The position numbers and the translations under genes were made by a program. Under the pieces are notes generated by a model, which worked only from the letters and a program-made list of their open reading frames with translations, had not been told where the DNA came from and did not search any database. DNA of 64,000 bases from Thiosocius sp942490985 (GTDB lineage: Bacteria; Pseudomonadota; Gammaproteobacteria; Chromatiales; Chromatiaceae). Location of the stretch: positions 310,001 to 374,000 of the forward strand of contig CALNYW010000006.1 in the NCBI GenBank assembly GCA_942490985.1, read 5' to 3'. Positions 42,618 through 52,289 of this stretch are shown piece after piece; position 1 is the stretch's first letter, and each line of letters begins with the position of its first letter.

Positions 42618-44222
42618 TCAGCTTGCGGGTTCCTGCTTAGCCGCATCCTCGTCCAGCCAGCGATGTGCCGTGCTTCGTATATTGTTGTCCGCCTGCATCC
42701 CGGCCTCTTCAGAGCTAGGCTGAGCGGCGCGCCGTACAATACCCGGGAACCGATCTTCCAGCCCGGCCATATCGGCGACCAGCTGATCCGTCGCAAGACG
42801 GATGGAGATGTGTTTTTCCAATTCAATTGTGACGAATGGTGGTGCGTTACCTTCCTCGATCGATGCATACAAACGGTCTAGGTGCTCACCGAGGGAGTCT
42901 TCAAGCGGGCGCCCGTTGATGCCGAGCACTCGGAGTTGCAGTAAGTCGAGACCGGCTTCTGAATAACTCATCGCCTGGGTATCGGGTTCGATACTGGTAA
43001 CCAGGAAGACCTTCTTACCGGGCGCGGCGTCGTTGACCAGGTCCCACCGCCAGTTGCCGGCGCTCTCGATCTCCTCGAGCAGCTCACGGGTCACTTCGGT
43101 GATGACCAGACCGCCAAGATAACCCCACTCCAACGGGTAATCAGCGCCTTCGGTCGGCAGCCAGATGCGCGGCACCTCGATCGGTTTCATTGTCAGCTTA
43201 ACTGTCGAGTCGACACCCTGGCGCTTGATAGCGAGTTTCAGATCGACACCTGGCGCTGCCGTGTTGAGCGCAAACCACCAGGGCACATTGCCGATCACCG
43301 GGTGTTCGATCTCGCCGTGATCGATCGGGTAGTCGTCGACCGCAGTAATGATGTCCCATTGCCTGATGCCGGCTTCCGCAGCCGGACTGTCTTGAATCAC
43401 GTGCGAAACAACTAAACCTGCCAGTTCCGGGGCGACCTGTAGTGTTTTGCGTGAAACAGGGTTCAGGTTGTAAGCAACGATGCCTGTATCGGTCTTGGCA
43501 AACTGGCCATGCTCCGACATGACGGAGACGACCTCTCTTGCGGTACTGAAAGGGATCAACAGGCCGATGTTCTCTCCGGCGCCATAACGCGCGCTGATGC
43601 CAATCACGCGCCCCGCGGGGCTGATCGCTGGCCCGCCGCTGTTACCTGGATTGACGGCAGCGTCGGTCCTGATCAAGGTGACATGATCGAGTCGGCGCTG
43701 ATAGACATCGTGGCGCGCCTCCCAGCTGGATATGATGCCTTGAGTGGCAACCAGCTTTTCGCTGTTGCCGAAACCAAGCACGGCAATCTGTCCGCCGGGA
43801 CGCGCCTCCTCCCAACTGGCCCACTCTAGAGCACCGATCGGACCGTTGATTCGTTCAAATCTGTCGCGCTCGTTCTCATCCACGAATTCCAGCGTTGCCA
43901 GATCAAACCGGACGCTCGGTTTGGATGATAGTCGCATCGCGAATCGCTCTTTGCTTCGTGCCCCTTCGACCTTGATGGAATGCGCGCCCTCAACGATATG
44001 TTGGTTGGTGATCAGGGTGTGACTATCGATAAAGAAACCGGTACCGAGCCGTTGCGTCAGATCACCTCGCCGATAGGGCTTTAGATGCTCTCGGGTCTCG
44101 TGCACGACGTATACCCTCACGATACCGGACGACGCTTTGTCCTTTGCATCTTTCCAGTCAACGCCGTGAGCCTGGCACCCGAGAAAAAGAAACAGTATTA
44201 CAGACCAACCCAACGACTTCAC
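42618..44222 (-). CDS. HtrA-like trypsin-fold lipoprotein protease
   Basis: About 534 aa from a GTG start with lipobox LFLFLGC (Cys16). The catalytic triad is visible as H75 (TNQHIVEG), D107 (RFDLATLE) and S195 (NPGNSGGPA), followed by a PDZ domain (IQDSPAAEAGIRQWDIIT) and a long C-terminal region that looks like a second, degenerate PDZ. DegP/HtrA proteins clear damaged periplasmic proteins; this one is membrane-tethered. It may process or guard the repeat-rich secreted proteins nearby. Confidence 0.8.
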   Translation of the reverse strand: MKSLGWSVILFLFLGCQAHGVDWKDAKDKASSGIVRVYVVHETREHLKPYRRGDLTQRLGTGFFIDSHTLITNQHIVEGAHSIKVEGARSKERFAMRLSSKPSVRFDLATLEFVDENERDRFERINGPIGALEWASWEEARPGGQIAVLGFGNSEKLVATQGIISSWEARHDVYQRRLDHVTLIRTDAAVNPGNSGGPAISPAGRVIGISARYGAGENIGLLIPFSTAREVVSVMSEHGQFAKTDTGIVAYNLNPVSRKTLQVAPELAGLVVSHVIQDSPAAEAGIRQWDIITAVDDYPIDHGEIEHPVIGNVPWWFALNTAAPGVDLKLAIKRQGVDSTVKLTMKPIEVPRIWLPTEGADYPLEWGYLGGLVITEVTRELLEEIESAGNWRWDLVNDAAPGKKVFLVTSIEPDTQAMSYSEAGLDLLQLRVLGINGRPLEDSLGEHLDRLYASIEEGNAPPFVTIELEKHISIRLATDQLVADMAGLEDRFPGIVRRAAQPSSEEAGMQADNNIRSTAHRWLDEDAAKQEPAS

Positions 44223-45123
44223 GACCCTAAACCTCGCTTGTTCACACGACCGCCGCGTCTGCACGGTGGCCATTTTTTTGCGGCTAAAATCCAGTCTCAT
44301 GCATCAATCGGGCCAGACCTGCTCGTTCAGCCAGTTTGTCGCTTCGTCTTGGCGCAAACATGGCATCAGAGCCGCTTGCAAAAACCACGGGGCACGGCGC
44401 CGGCGCGAAACAGCGTACCCTGCTGTGGGAATGAGCGATTTCGTGCACCAATTTAGTGCATATGAGGCCGCCTTTGCCCGGTTTCTCCGTCGGTAACTGC
44501 TGCCGCGGGTTCGGGTCCCGAGAAGCCCTCCACGCGCCTGCGCAGCCCGGAGGCGGCTGCTGTGCACCGGCATGGTTGTCTTGACAACGCTGTGCCCAAC
44601 TCGGGTAGGCAAACAGACCGATCTGTGACGCAGCCGTCTGCGTTTTTCTCGAGTGGCGCTTTCAGATAGATCCGCAAGCTCGCGGTTCATCCAACTCAGG
44701 ACTGCGCATGTCTGGCACGGCTCTTCACTTCCAATAAGGCGGTATGAACTGATGCGCCCGATCGTCCTTCTAGCCACCCTGGCTCGGATGTCTGAGATAA
44801 ATGCAAACGACAACTTGGTCTCGGCGAAGTTCAACGACACCAATGCTCTGGCGACAGCTCCGCCTGGCCCGACGAGTAGGGGTGCTCAGCCACCGCGGCC
44901 AGAAGATGACTCCAGCAAGGCGGGTTGTTCAATTCACTTGTATTGAGCATCCGGCTGCTTGCAGGTAAGGATGCTGTCTACAGACCAACGGAGGACGGGG
45001 CTTGAACTGAGCGCTGATAGCCGGCTAACAGACTGAATGAACAGCGAAGCCGCCTTTGCGACGGCTTTTCAGACTCGTATCGGTGCGATACACACATTTA
45101 TCGACCGATCCACGGTTTTCACG
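44223..45123. other. long intergenic region with no convincing gene
   Basis: About 900 bases. Short frames on both strands have no signal, motif or strong ribosome site. At 45045-45070 the plus strand has AGCCG-N9-CGGCT followed by TTTT, a possible weak terminator. A perfect TTGTCTTGACAA palindrome lies near 44580. No tRNA-like structure seen. Confidence 0.45.
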
Positions 45124-45537
45124 TCACTGCGTGCCCATGGTCGGTGGCAGAAAGTAAGGGTAGTGGTACCGCGTGCCTTGTCCATAGATGACGCCGGGGA
45201 TCTGCGGACCGGCTGTTCCACTCATGCCTGACCAATGGAATTGGCGATAATAGGGACTGTAGACATTACCCATGCTGCCGTACATACCGCCATAAGGGCT
45301 AATGATGTAATGCATACCCGTCATGGTGGTCGTGCCGGACAAAGGTCCGCTCATGCCGTATTGATGAAACTGGCGATAGTAGGGGCTGTAGACATTGCCC
45401 ATGCTGCCGAACATCCCACCGTACGGATTCGTGACATATGGAACACCCTGCATCATGTCTTGAGCGAGTAGCGAAGCGGGCATGAGAAAAGCGGACAAAA
45501 GGACTGGGCGGCAAATTCGGCGGCGTCTGCGCATCAT
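45124..45537 (-). CDS. small secreted Tyr/Gly/Met-repeat protein
   Basis: About 137 aa with a signal peptide (start MMRRRRRICRPV, behind GAGGTG, cut near LLAQ-D). The mature part is two copies of a ~40-residue unit: PYGGMYGSMGNVYSPYYRQF followed by H-x-x-GMSG. Like its neighbours at 32-36 kb it is exported, repetitive and rich in Gly, Met and Tyr, and it even contains GMSG. No known domain. It may join the same extracytoplasmic assembly. Confidence 0.72.
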   Translation of the reverse strand: MMRRRRRICRPVLLSAFLMPASLLAQDMMQGVPYVTNPYGGMFGSMGNVYSPYYRQFHQYGMSGPLSGTTTMTGMHYIISPYGGMYGSMGNVYSPYYRQFHWSGMSGTAGPQIPGVIYGQGTRYHYPYFLPPTMGTQ

Positions 45538-45676
45538 TGTCATCACCTCAAGGTAGGTGTTTCTCATCTGTAACAAAAGATAGTCCAGGACAGCAGTTCC
45601 TGCCCTGAATGGCTACACCAGTTTTCGACTGACGCCGCTTGTCATCGGTGACGCAATGCGATCCAGTTGCGGGTAG

Positions 45677-47164
45677 TCAATCAAAATCGGCGCGGAAAGC
45701 GGCCGCAGCGATCCGTCCGGACTGGGCAACCATCGGCACGCCGGGACCGGGATGCACGGTGCCGCCGGCGAGATACAGGCCAGGCAAGCGGGCGCGTGAC
45801 CCGTGTCGTTTGAACGATCCCGTCCAGCCATGCGTGGGCCAGCCGTAAATGGCGCCGTTGGTGCCCGGGAACATTGCGTCGAACTCATTCGGCGACGTCG
45901 TAACGCCGGCATTTTGGCTGCGATCTATCTCGAGCCCGTGGCGATTCAGAAACGCAAACGTGCGTTCTTCAACCCGGGCGAGCTCATCGGCACCGAAGGG
46001 CCGAGGCGGGGCGTTGACCAACAACAGCAAAGGCTCCGGTCCGCTCGGGATTGCGTCGTGCGTGCGCGCCTTGGCGCAGATGTAGACGGTCGGTTCTTCA
46101 GTAATCGTTTGACGTTCGAAAATACTGGCGAATTCGTCCGGGTAGTCGCTACCGAAGAACACCGTGTGATAGTCCAAGTCGAACCCCTGCGTGGGCGCAG
46201 CCAGGCTCCAGGTTATCGCCGACAGCGAGCGTCGCTCACCATTGCGGCGGGGGGTCGCGTTGCGGAGATCTTCACCAAGTAGACCGGCATTCAATGCCGC
46301 GACATCGCCATTGAATACGACGGCATCGGCATCGAGGCGGTCGCCGTTGTGCAGTTCGACGCCACTGATACGCTTGCCGTTTTTCACCAAGCGGGCGACG
46401 TCGGTGTCGTAGCGACAATCGACACCGAGCCGGGTGGCGAGATCGGCCATCGCTTGAGCGAGCTGGAACATGCCCCCCTCGAGGTACCAGACGCCGGCAC
46501 GTTCGGCATGCGCAATGAGCATCAAGGTAGCGGGTGAATCGAACGGTGAAGACCCGCAATAGGTCGCGTAGCGACCAAACAACTGCTGCAGGCGGGGATC
46601 CTTGAAGATCCGCCCGAGCTCCTGCCATAACGAGGTGAACGGCTTGGTCGCATACAGCCGCGGCAACGCGCGCAGTCCCAACGATGCGGTGAGGCCGACC
46701 GGACTGGGGCGCTCGCTGCGCATGAAGCTGTGATCGAGGGTCCTGAAGATCTGTTCTGATTCACCGGCGAAGCGGCGATAGGCCGCGGCCTCTTTGCTGC
46801 CGGCAAAGTCGCCGATGGCGTCGACCGAGCGTTCGATGTCCACGAACAGGTCGAGACGACTGCCATCCAACCACGCATGCCGTGCCAGCACGGTGGCTTC
46901 GACCGCATCGACGCAGTCACTGAATCTGGCGCCAGCACGTTCGAACAGGGCTTCGAACACCCAGCGCATCGTGAACACCGTCGGCCCGGCGTCGATACGA
47001 AAATCGCCAACCTGGTGTTCGCGCATCTTGCCGCCGGGGGTCGGGTGGCGTTCGAGCAGCGTCACCCGCGTGCCGCCGGCGGCGAGGTCGATTGCCGCGG
47101 CAAGCCCACCGATACCGGCACCGACAACGATTACGTGCGCGTCGCGTCGGCTAACATTTTTCAT
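45677..47164 (-). CDS. crtD: carotenoid 3,4-desaturase (methoxyneurosporene dehydrogenase) CrtD
   Basis: A 495-aa FAD oxidoreductase: GAGIGGLAAAIDLAAGGTRV at the N-terminus and GLYLAGGTVHPGPGVPMVAQ at the C-terminus. CrtD introduces the C-3,4 double bond of spirilloxanthin-type carotenoids after CrtC. Distant from the two CrtI proteins here but clearly of the CrtD branch (GPTVFTMRWVFEALFE). First gene of the photosynthesis cluster on this side. Confidence 0.88.
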   Translation of the reverse strand: MKNVSRRDAHVIVVGAGIGGLAAAIDLAAGGTRVTLLERHPTPGGKMREHQVGDFRIDAGPTVFTMRWVFEALFERAGARFSDCVDAVEATVLARHAWLDGSRLDLFVDIERSVDAIGDFAGSKEAAAYRRFAGESEQIFRTLDHSFMRSERPSPVGLTASLGLRALPRLYATKPFTSLWQELGRIFKDPRLQQLFGRYATYCGSSPFDSPATLMLIAHAERAGVWYLEGGMFQLAQAMADLATRLGVDCRYDTDVARLVKNGKRISGVELHNGDRLDADAVVFNGDVAALNAGLLGEDLRNATPRRNGERRSLSAITWSLAAPTQGFDLDYHTVFFGSDYPDEFASIFERQTITEEPTVYICAKARTHDAIPSGPEPLLLLVNAPPRPFGADELARVEERTFAFLNRHGLEIDRSQNAGVTTSPNEFDAMFPGTNGAIYGWPTHGWTGSFKRHGSRARLPGLYLAGGTVHPGPGVPMVAQSGRIAAAAFRADFD

Positions 47165-47431
47165 GTCGGGTCCCGGTGCGTGCAGGCGGCAAGATTTCTG
47201 TACATGGTTTCAGCGCCGACGGCGTGGCTCGTTGTAGGGGATGGCCGCTAGTGTGCCATGAGTGCCGGTTGAAGCGGTGCAGCGAGGCATAGACATGTGC
47301 GCCACGGGCGAATTGCGGCGCCTGTTGATCCTAAACTTGAGCCATCCAATACCGAGCAGATTAGTCGGAGCATACTGATTTTACCGATAGCCCGAAAAAC
47401 CCTTCGGCAGCCGACGCGGCGGCGATGGCTG

Positions 47432-48250
47432 ATGCTCACCGGTCTCGGTGTGCTGATGGTCGCCGGCGTGCTGCTGGAGGGTTGCCAAGGTCCGACGCGC
47501 CCTGCTGCGCTGGAGGGGATGAGTGGCGTTGAGGCGGTAACTGGTGTTGTGGTGGAAACTGGTGTGCTGGCGTCGCAGTCAGGGTGTCTTTTCGACTACG
47601 ACCTGTATCGCCCGGCGGGCATGACAGGCCCTGCCCAGGTGGTTTTGGCCCATGGGTTTCTGCGCAATCGCGAGCGTATGCAGGATCTCGCGCGTGCGTT
47701 GGCCAAGGCCGGTTTTGCGACCGCGTCGATCGATCTCTGCAACATGCGCCCCTGGGATGGCGCGCACGAGGCGAACGCCGCAGATATGCGGCTGGCCGCG
47801 AACACGCTCGGGCGTCCAGAGGTTGTCTACGCCGGGTTTTCAGCCGGTGGCCTGGCAGCCCTGCTCGCGGCGAGTGGCGATCCAGACAGCCTCGGCGTGG
47901 TGGTGTTGGATCTTGTCGACCAGGGTGGCCTGGGGCGGCAGGCCGCTGCCGACCTGCAGGTCCCCGTGGTTGGCTTGTTTGGCGCGCCGTCACGATGCAA
48001 TGCAAACGGCAATGGCCTGTCTGTGTTGGTGGATGTCGTCGGTGTCGAGGTAGAACGATTCGCCGACGCGACCCACTGCGATTTCGAATCGCCGACCGAT
48101 AACCTTTGTCGGCTGCTATGCGAGCCGGGTGATCGTGATCCCGACGACGCAGCGCGAGAACGCTCACGCGTGATCGCGTCGACCGTCGCCGCGGTGGACA
48201 AAGTCTGGCAGTCGACAGATGCCTCTGCCGTTGACGCTTCGACTGATTGA
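47432..48250 (+). CDS. alpha/beta hydrolase lipoprotein
   Basis: About 272 aa. The start at ATG 47432 gives a lipoprotein signal with lipobox LLEGC. The hydrolase fold shows VLAHGFLRNRERMQDLARAL and the elbow YAGFSAGGLAAL, with Asp/His later (HCDFESPTDN). The layout resembles chlorophyllase/dienelactone-type enzymes. It lies between crtD and bchI in the photosynthesis cluster; a role in pigment turnover is possible but unproven. Confidence 0.72.
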   Translation: MLTGLGVLMVAGVLLEGCQGPTRPAALEGMSGVEAVTGVVVETGVLASQSGCLFDYDLYRPAGMTGPAQVVLAHGFLRNRERMQDLARALAKAGFATASIDLCNMRPWDGAHEANAADMRLAANTLGRPEVVYAGFSAGGLAALLAASGDPDSLGVVVLDLVDQGGLGRQAAADLQVPVVGLFGAPSRCNANGNGLSVLVDVVGVEVERFADATHCDFESPTDNLCRLLCEPGDRDPDDAARERSRVIASTVAAVDKVWQSTDASAVDASTD

Positions 48251-48260
48251 CAGCGGCCTG

Positions 48261-48278
48261 TGTTGACTTGTCTTTACG
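48261..48278. promoter_or_regulatory. near-match to PpsR/CrtJ site upstream of bchI
   Basis: TGT-N12-ACG, one base off TGT-N12-ACA, about 130 bases before bchI. Plausible weak operator given the perfect sites elsewhere in the cluster. Confidence 0.35.
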
Positions 48279-48362
48279 CAGTCCAACGCGTAAAAAGCAT
48301 CCCTTAACCTGTTATCCGATGGGACGTTGACGCATCCGGTCTGCATCACCTGGCGTGACTGC

Positions 48363-48396
48363 ACTCCGGCGCTGCTCTGTCCCGTCGCGCCGGAGT
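48363..48396 (+). promoter_or_regulatory. strong hairpin in the bchI leader
   Basis: ACTCCGGCGC (48363-48372) pairs perfectly with GCGCCGGAGT (48387-48396) across a 14-base loop. The 3' arm contains GGAG, the only Shine-Dalgarno-like sequence before the bchI ATG at 48410, so the fold could hide the ribosome site. No T-run follows. Confidence 0.6.
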
Positions 48397-48409
48397 CCAG
48401 TCGAACACA

Positions 48410-49432
48410 ATGCCGTTAGCCTTTCCGTTTTCTGCCATCGTCGGCCAAGAAGAAATGAAACTCGCCCTGCTGATTGCCGCCGTCGATCAGACCGTTGGCG
48501 GCGTGTTGGTGTTTGGTGATCGCGGCACCGGTAAATCGACGGCCATTCGGGCGCTGGCGGCGTTGATGCCGAAGATGCCGGTGATTGCCAACTGTCCGTA
48601 CAATTGCGCCCCCGAGGCCGCCAAGCCCGGGCTCTGCGGGGCCTGCGGGAATGGCCAGTCGCCGACCAAGACGCGGCAGATCCCTATCCCCGTCGTCGAC
48701 CTGCCGCTGGGCGCGACCGAAGATCGCGTGATCGGTGCGCTCGACTTGGAGCGTGCGCTCACGCACGGTGAAAAGGCGTTTGAGCCTGGTTTGCTGGCAC
48801 GGGCGCATCGTGGTTTTCTGTACATCGACGAAGTCAACCTGCTCGAGGATCACCTGGTCGATGCGCTGCTCGACGTCGCCGCCTCGGGCGAAAACGTCAT
48901 CGAACGCGAAGGCTTGAGCGTTCGCCATCCCGCCAGCTTCGTGTTGGTCGGCAGTGGCAACCCGGAAGAGGGCGAACTGCGACCCCAGCTGTTGGACCGT
49001 TTCGGGCTTTCGGTTGAGGTGACGACGCCGATGGACGTCAAGTCGCGGGTCGAAATCGTGCGCCAGCGCGACGCTTTCGAGCGCGATCGCGAGGGCTTTA
49101 TCAAGACCTGGAAGCGTAAAGACGGACAGGTCCGTCGCCGCATCACCAAGGCACGCGAACTGTTGGCCGAGGTCGATGTGCCGGGCGACATCGTCGAGTT
49201 GGCGACGCAGCTGTGCCTGAAGCTCGGTACTGATGGCCTGCGCGGTGAGCTGACGCTGATTCGCGCCGCACGCGCGGTCGCCAGCCTTAATGGCAAGACT
49301 ACCGTGACCACCACGCATCTGCGCGAGGTGGCCCCCGCTGCGCTCCGTCACCGACTGCGTCGCGATCCGCTGGACGAGGCGGGTTCGAGCGCCCGCGTCA
49401 ACCGGGCGATCGGCGAACTGTTCGACGCATGA
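48410..49432 (+). CDS. bchI: magnesium chelatase subunit BchI
   Basis: A 340-aa AAA+ ATPase of magnesium chelatase, which inserts Mg into protoporphyrin IX. Walker A GDRGTGKST, Walker B FLYIDEVNLLEDHL, and the arginine region PQLLDRFGLSVEV are intact. Overlaps bchD by 4 bases (ATGA). Length is normal. Confidence 0.96.
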   Translation: MPLAFPFSAIVGQEEMKLALLIAAVDQTVGGVLVFGDRGTGKSTAIRALAALMPKMPVIANCPYNCAPEAAKPGLCGACGNGQSPTKTRQIPIPVVDLPLGATEDRVIGALDLERALTHGEKAFEPGLLARAHRGFLYIDEVNLLEDHLVDALLDVAASGENVIEREGLSVRHPASFVLVGSGNPEEGELRPQLLDRFGLSVEVTTPMDVKSRVEIVRQRDAFERDREGFIKTWKRKDGQVRRRITKARELLAEVDVPGDIVELATQLCLKLGTDGLRGELTLIRAARAVASLNGKTTVTTTHLREVAPAALRHRLRRDPLDEAGSSARVNRAIGELFDA

Positions 49433-51237
49433 CGGAGCCGGCCGGCGATGCGGTCGAGGCGTGGCACGATGCCTCGCTGGCGGCGGCGCTACTGGCGGTC
49501 GACCCGGCCTACCTCGGTGGACTGCATCTCAAGGCATTGCCTGGGCCGGTGCGTGAAACCTGGCTGGCAACCCTGCGTGATCTGCTACCGGCGCAGACGC
49601 CGCTGCGGCGGGTACCGTCGCACGTAACCACCGAGAGCCTGTTGGGCGGCCTCGACCTGGCTGCAACCCTGCAGGCCGGTCGGCCGGTGGCACGACAGGG
49701 TCTGCTAGTAGCCTGTGATACCGGTATCGCGTTACTCGCGATGGCAGAGCGCGCGACCCGCGGCACCGTGGCCCACCTGGCAGGCGTGTTGGATTTCTCC
49801 GAAGTGTTACTGGAACGCGACGGGCTGACCTCGCGCGACGATACCCGCCTGGGTGTGGTCGCGCTCGATGAGTCGGTTGGCCCTGACGAGCAGTTGGCGC
49901 CGGTCTTGGCCGACCGTTTGGCATTGGTGTTGGATCTGCAACCGCTGGGCATTCATGACCTGGACGACTCGCCGCATGATGCGTCGATGATCGCGGCGGC
50001 GCGGACCCGCTTGCCGACGATTGCACACAGCGATGCCGATATCGAGCGACTGTGCGCGGTTGGCTTGACACTCGGCGTCTTCGCCTTGCGCAGTTGTCAT
50101 TGGGCCTTGCGCGTGGCTCGCGTGGCGGCGGCGCTGCGCGGTGCCGCGCAGGTCGAAGACCAGGATCTGAACGTCGCCGCGCGCCTGGTGCTGGCGCCCC
50201 GCGCAACAGTCTTGCCGGCAATGGAAGAAGAGCCGCCAGAGGATCAGCAGCAACCGCCGCCACCGCCCGAGGAGCAAGAGGCAGACGACGAGGTGCCGCA
50301 AAGCGAGCCGGATCCGACCCAGAAGATGGAGGACCGGGTGCTCGACGCCGCCGTGGCGGCCATCCCGCAGCAGTTGTTGGCCACGCTGCAGGCCGGCCGC
50401 GCGCCACGCCAGCGCGCGCAGACCATGGGCAAGTCGGGCGCGGTGCAACGCAACAAGCTGCGCGGTCGGCCGATGGGCGCACGACGCGGTGATCCGCGCA
50501 GCGGGGCCAGGCTGAGCCTGATTGATACACTACGGGCAGCGGCGCCGTGGCAAAGCGTGCGGCGCCGCCGACGCGCCGCCGAGGGTGGCAGTGCCGGGCC
50601 GCGCGTGCTGGTCGAGCGCGATGATTTCCAGGTCGTGCGGTTCAAGCAGCGCGCCGAGACGACCACGATCTTCGTCGTCGACGCGTCGGGGTCGGCGGCG
50701 TTGCATCGGCTGGCCGAGGCCAAGGGTGCGGTCGAGCTGTTGCTGGCAGATTGTTATGTGCGCCGCGACCAGGTTGCGCTGATCGCGTTTCGTGGCGAGG
50801 GTGCCGAGTTGCTGCTGCCGCCGACCCGCTCATTGGTCCGCGCCAAGCGATCGCTGGCGGCATTGCCGGGTGGTGGAGGCACGCCGCTGGCGGCCGGGAT
50901 CGAGACCGCGGCGGTGCTCAGCGAGATGATCCAGCGTCGCGGCGGCACGCCGACCGTGGTCTGTTTGACCGATGGTCGCGCGAATGTCGGGCGGAGTGGC
51001 GCCAAAGGCCGTGAACAGGCCCTCAACGAGGCGTTGGAAAGCGCCGCGGCACTGCGCGTGGCGGGCGTGCGCTGCATGGTTATCGATACCTCGCCGCGGC
51101 CGCACGCGAATGCCGCGCGGCTGGCGGAATCGCTGAATGGCGTTTATCTGCCACTGCCGCATGCCGACGCGACAAAACTCAGCGATGCCGTCCAAGCGGT
51201 CGGGCGTAGCCAGACCGGCGCACGAGGCGTCGGGTGA
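49429..51237 (+). CDS. bchD: magnesium chelatase subunit BchD
   Basis: A 602-aa protein with an inactive AAA domain, a central Pro/Glu-rich acidic linker (EEEPPEDQQQPPPPPEEQ) and a C-terminal integrin-I/VWA domain with MIDAS FVVDASGSAALHR. It bridges BchI and BchH; bchH is not in this window. Confidence 0.95.
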   Translation: MTEPAGDAVEAWHDASLAAALLAVDPAYLGGLHLKALPGPVRETWLATLRDLLPAQTPLRRVPSHVTTESLLGGLDLAATLQAGRPVARQGLLVACDTGIALLAMAERATRGTVAHLAGVLDFSEVLLERDGLTSRDDTRLGVVALDESVGPDEQLAPVLADRLALVLDLQPLGIHDLDDSPHDASMIAAARTRLPTIAHSDADIERLCAVGLTLGVFALRSCHWALRVARVAAALRGAAQVEDQDLNVAARLVLAPRATVLPAMEEEPPEDQQQPPPPPEEQEADDEVPQSEPDPTQKMEDRVLDAAVAAIPQQLLATLQAGRAPRQRAQTMGKSGAVQRNKLRGRPMGARRGDPRSGARLSLIDTLRAAAPWQSVRRRRRAAEGGSAGPRVLVERDDFQVVRFKQRAETTTIFVVDASGSAALHRLAEAKGAVELLLADCYVRRDQVALIAFRGEGAELLLPPTRSLVRAKRSLAALPGGGGTPLAAGIETAAVLSEMIQRRGGTPTVVCLTDGRANVGRSGAKGREQALNEALESAAALRVAGVRCMVIDTSPRPHANAARLAESLNGVYLPLPHADATKLSDAVQAVGRSQTGARGVG

Positions 51238-51279
51238 TCCGCTTGCGGGTGGCAAATTGATGGCAAGAGAAACGAGCCG

Positions 51280-52161
51280 ATGGCCGCGAGCACCACAGAG
51301 TTGAACTGGGCGAGTGCGCGCCGGCATTGGCCGCATGCCACATGCAGTCAGTTCGAGCGGGCGGCTGGCCTGACCTGGCATGTGCAGCGGATGGGCGAGG
51401 GTCCTGTGGTCCTGCTGGTACACGGCACAGGCGCGTCAACGCATTCCTGGGCCAGCGTCATGCCGTTGCTGGCCAAGCGGTTCCAGGTCGTCGCGATGGA
51501 CCTGCCGGGGCATGGTTTCACCGAGTCGGGTGGCGCGAGGCAGTCCTCGCTACCTGGTATGGCCGCAGGTGTGACTGCCTTGCTGCACCGACTCGAAATC
51601 GCACCTGCCGTGGTGGTGGGGCATTCTGCCGGTGCGGCGATAGCCGCGCGGATGTGTCTCGACGGCGGTATCTCGCCAGCGGCACTGGTCAGCCTCAACG
51701 GGGCCCTGTTGCCGCTGCGCGGTCTGGCAGGGCAGTTCTTTGCGCCCACCGCGAAACTCCTGGCGATGGTCCCGCAGGTGCCGCAGTTGTTCAGCTGGCG
51801 GGCGGCAGATCGGCGCATGGTCGCCAGGTTGGTCAAAGAGACGGGCTCGACCCCGCCGGCACAGATGATCGATATCTATCATCAACTGGTCCGTTCGCCA
51901 CGGCATGTCGCCGGTACGCTGCGCATGATGGCGAATTGGGACCTTGCACCGCTGTCACGCCAGCTGCAGCGGCTGGCCCCGGCGCTTTACCTGATCGCCT
52001 GCGAAAACGACCGCACGGTGTCGCCCAACGAGGCGCGCCGTGTGCATCGGCTGTTGCCGGACAGTCAGCTGATCATGGTCCCCGGACTGGGCCATCTCGG
52101 GCACGAAGAGGCGCCAGAGCGGTTTGCGTCGTTGATCGAAGGCGCTGCTGGCGACGTCTGA
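51280..52161 (+). CDS. bchO: BchO alpha/beta hydrolase
   Basis: A 293-aa alpha/beta hydrolase with the GHSAGAAIAARM elbow and VPGLGHLGHEEAPERF near the C-terminus. In photosynthesis clusters bchO stands after bchD, as here (42-base gap), and is linked to magnesium chelatase, though its reaction is not established. Confidence 0.9.
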   Translation: MAASTTELNWASARRHWPHATCSQFERAAGLTWHVQRMGEGPVVLLVHGTGASTHSWASVMPLLAKRFQVVAMDLPGHGFTESGGARQSSLPGMAAGVTALLHRLEIAPAVVVGHSAGAAIAARMCLDGGISPAALVSLNGALLPLRGLAGQFFAPTAKLLAMVPQVPQLFSWRAADRRMVARLVKETGSTPPAQMIDIYHQLVRSPRHVAGTLRMMANWDLAPLSRQLQRLAPALYLIACENDRTVSPNEARRVHRLLPDSQLIMVPGLGHLGHEEAPERFASLIEGAAGDV

Positions 52162-52246
52162 TCGGTGTCGCGAGCCGTCACCCGGCTGCGCTGACGCCAT
52201 CACTTTGGGACCCGGATTTGCAGCCAATCGCGTGGCGCTGCTAGAC

Positions 52247-52289
52247 TGTCTACTCAGATTGACAAAAAGAGTGTCAAAAAATAATGACT
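52247..52289. promoter_or_regulatory. PpsR/CrtJ-type operators upstream of crtI
   Basis: A perfect TGT-N12-ACA at 52247-52264. A second, degenerate copy (TGT-N12-ACT, 52272-52289) starts 7 bases later and covers the crtI start codon at 52284. Binding would block both transcription and initiation. The A-rich stretch between them is a likely -10 region. Confidence 0.7.

Noticed and set aside
44304..44946. Possible genes on both strands downstream of the HtrA-like start
   Set aside because: No motif, signal or convincing ribosome site; codon composition unlike neighbours.
45577..45600. sigma54-like TGGACTATCTTTTGT upstream of the Tyr/Gly/Met-repeat gene
   Set aside because: The invariant -12 GC is GT; too weak to claim.
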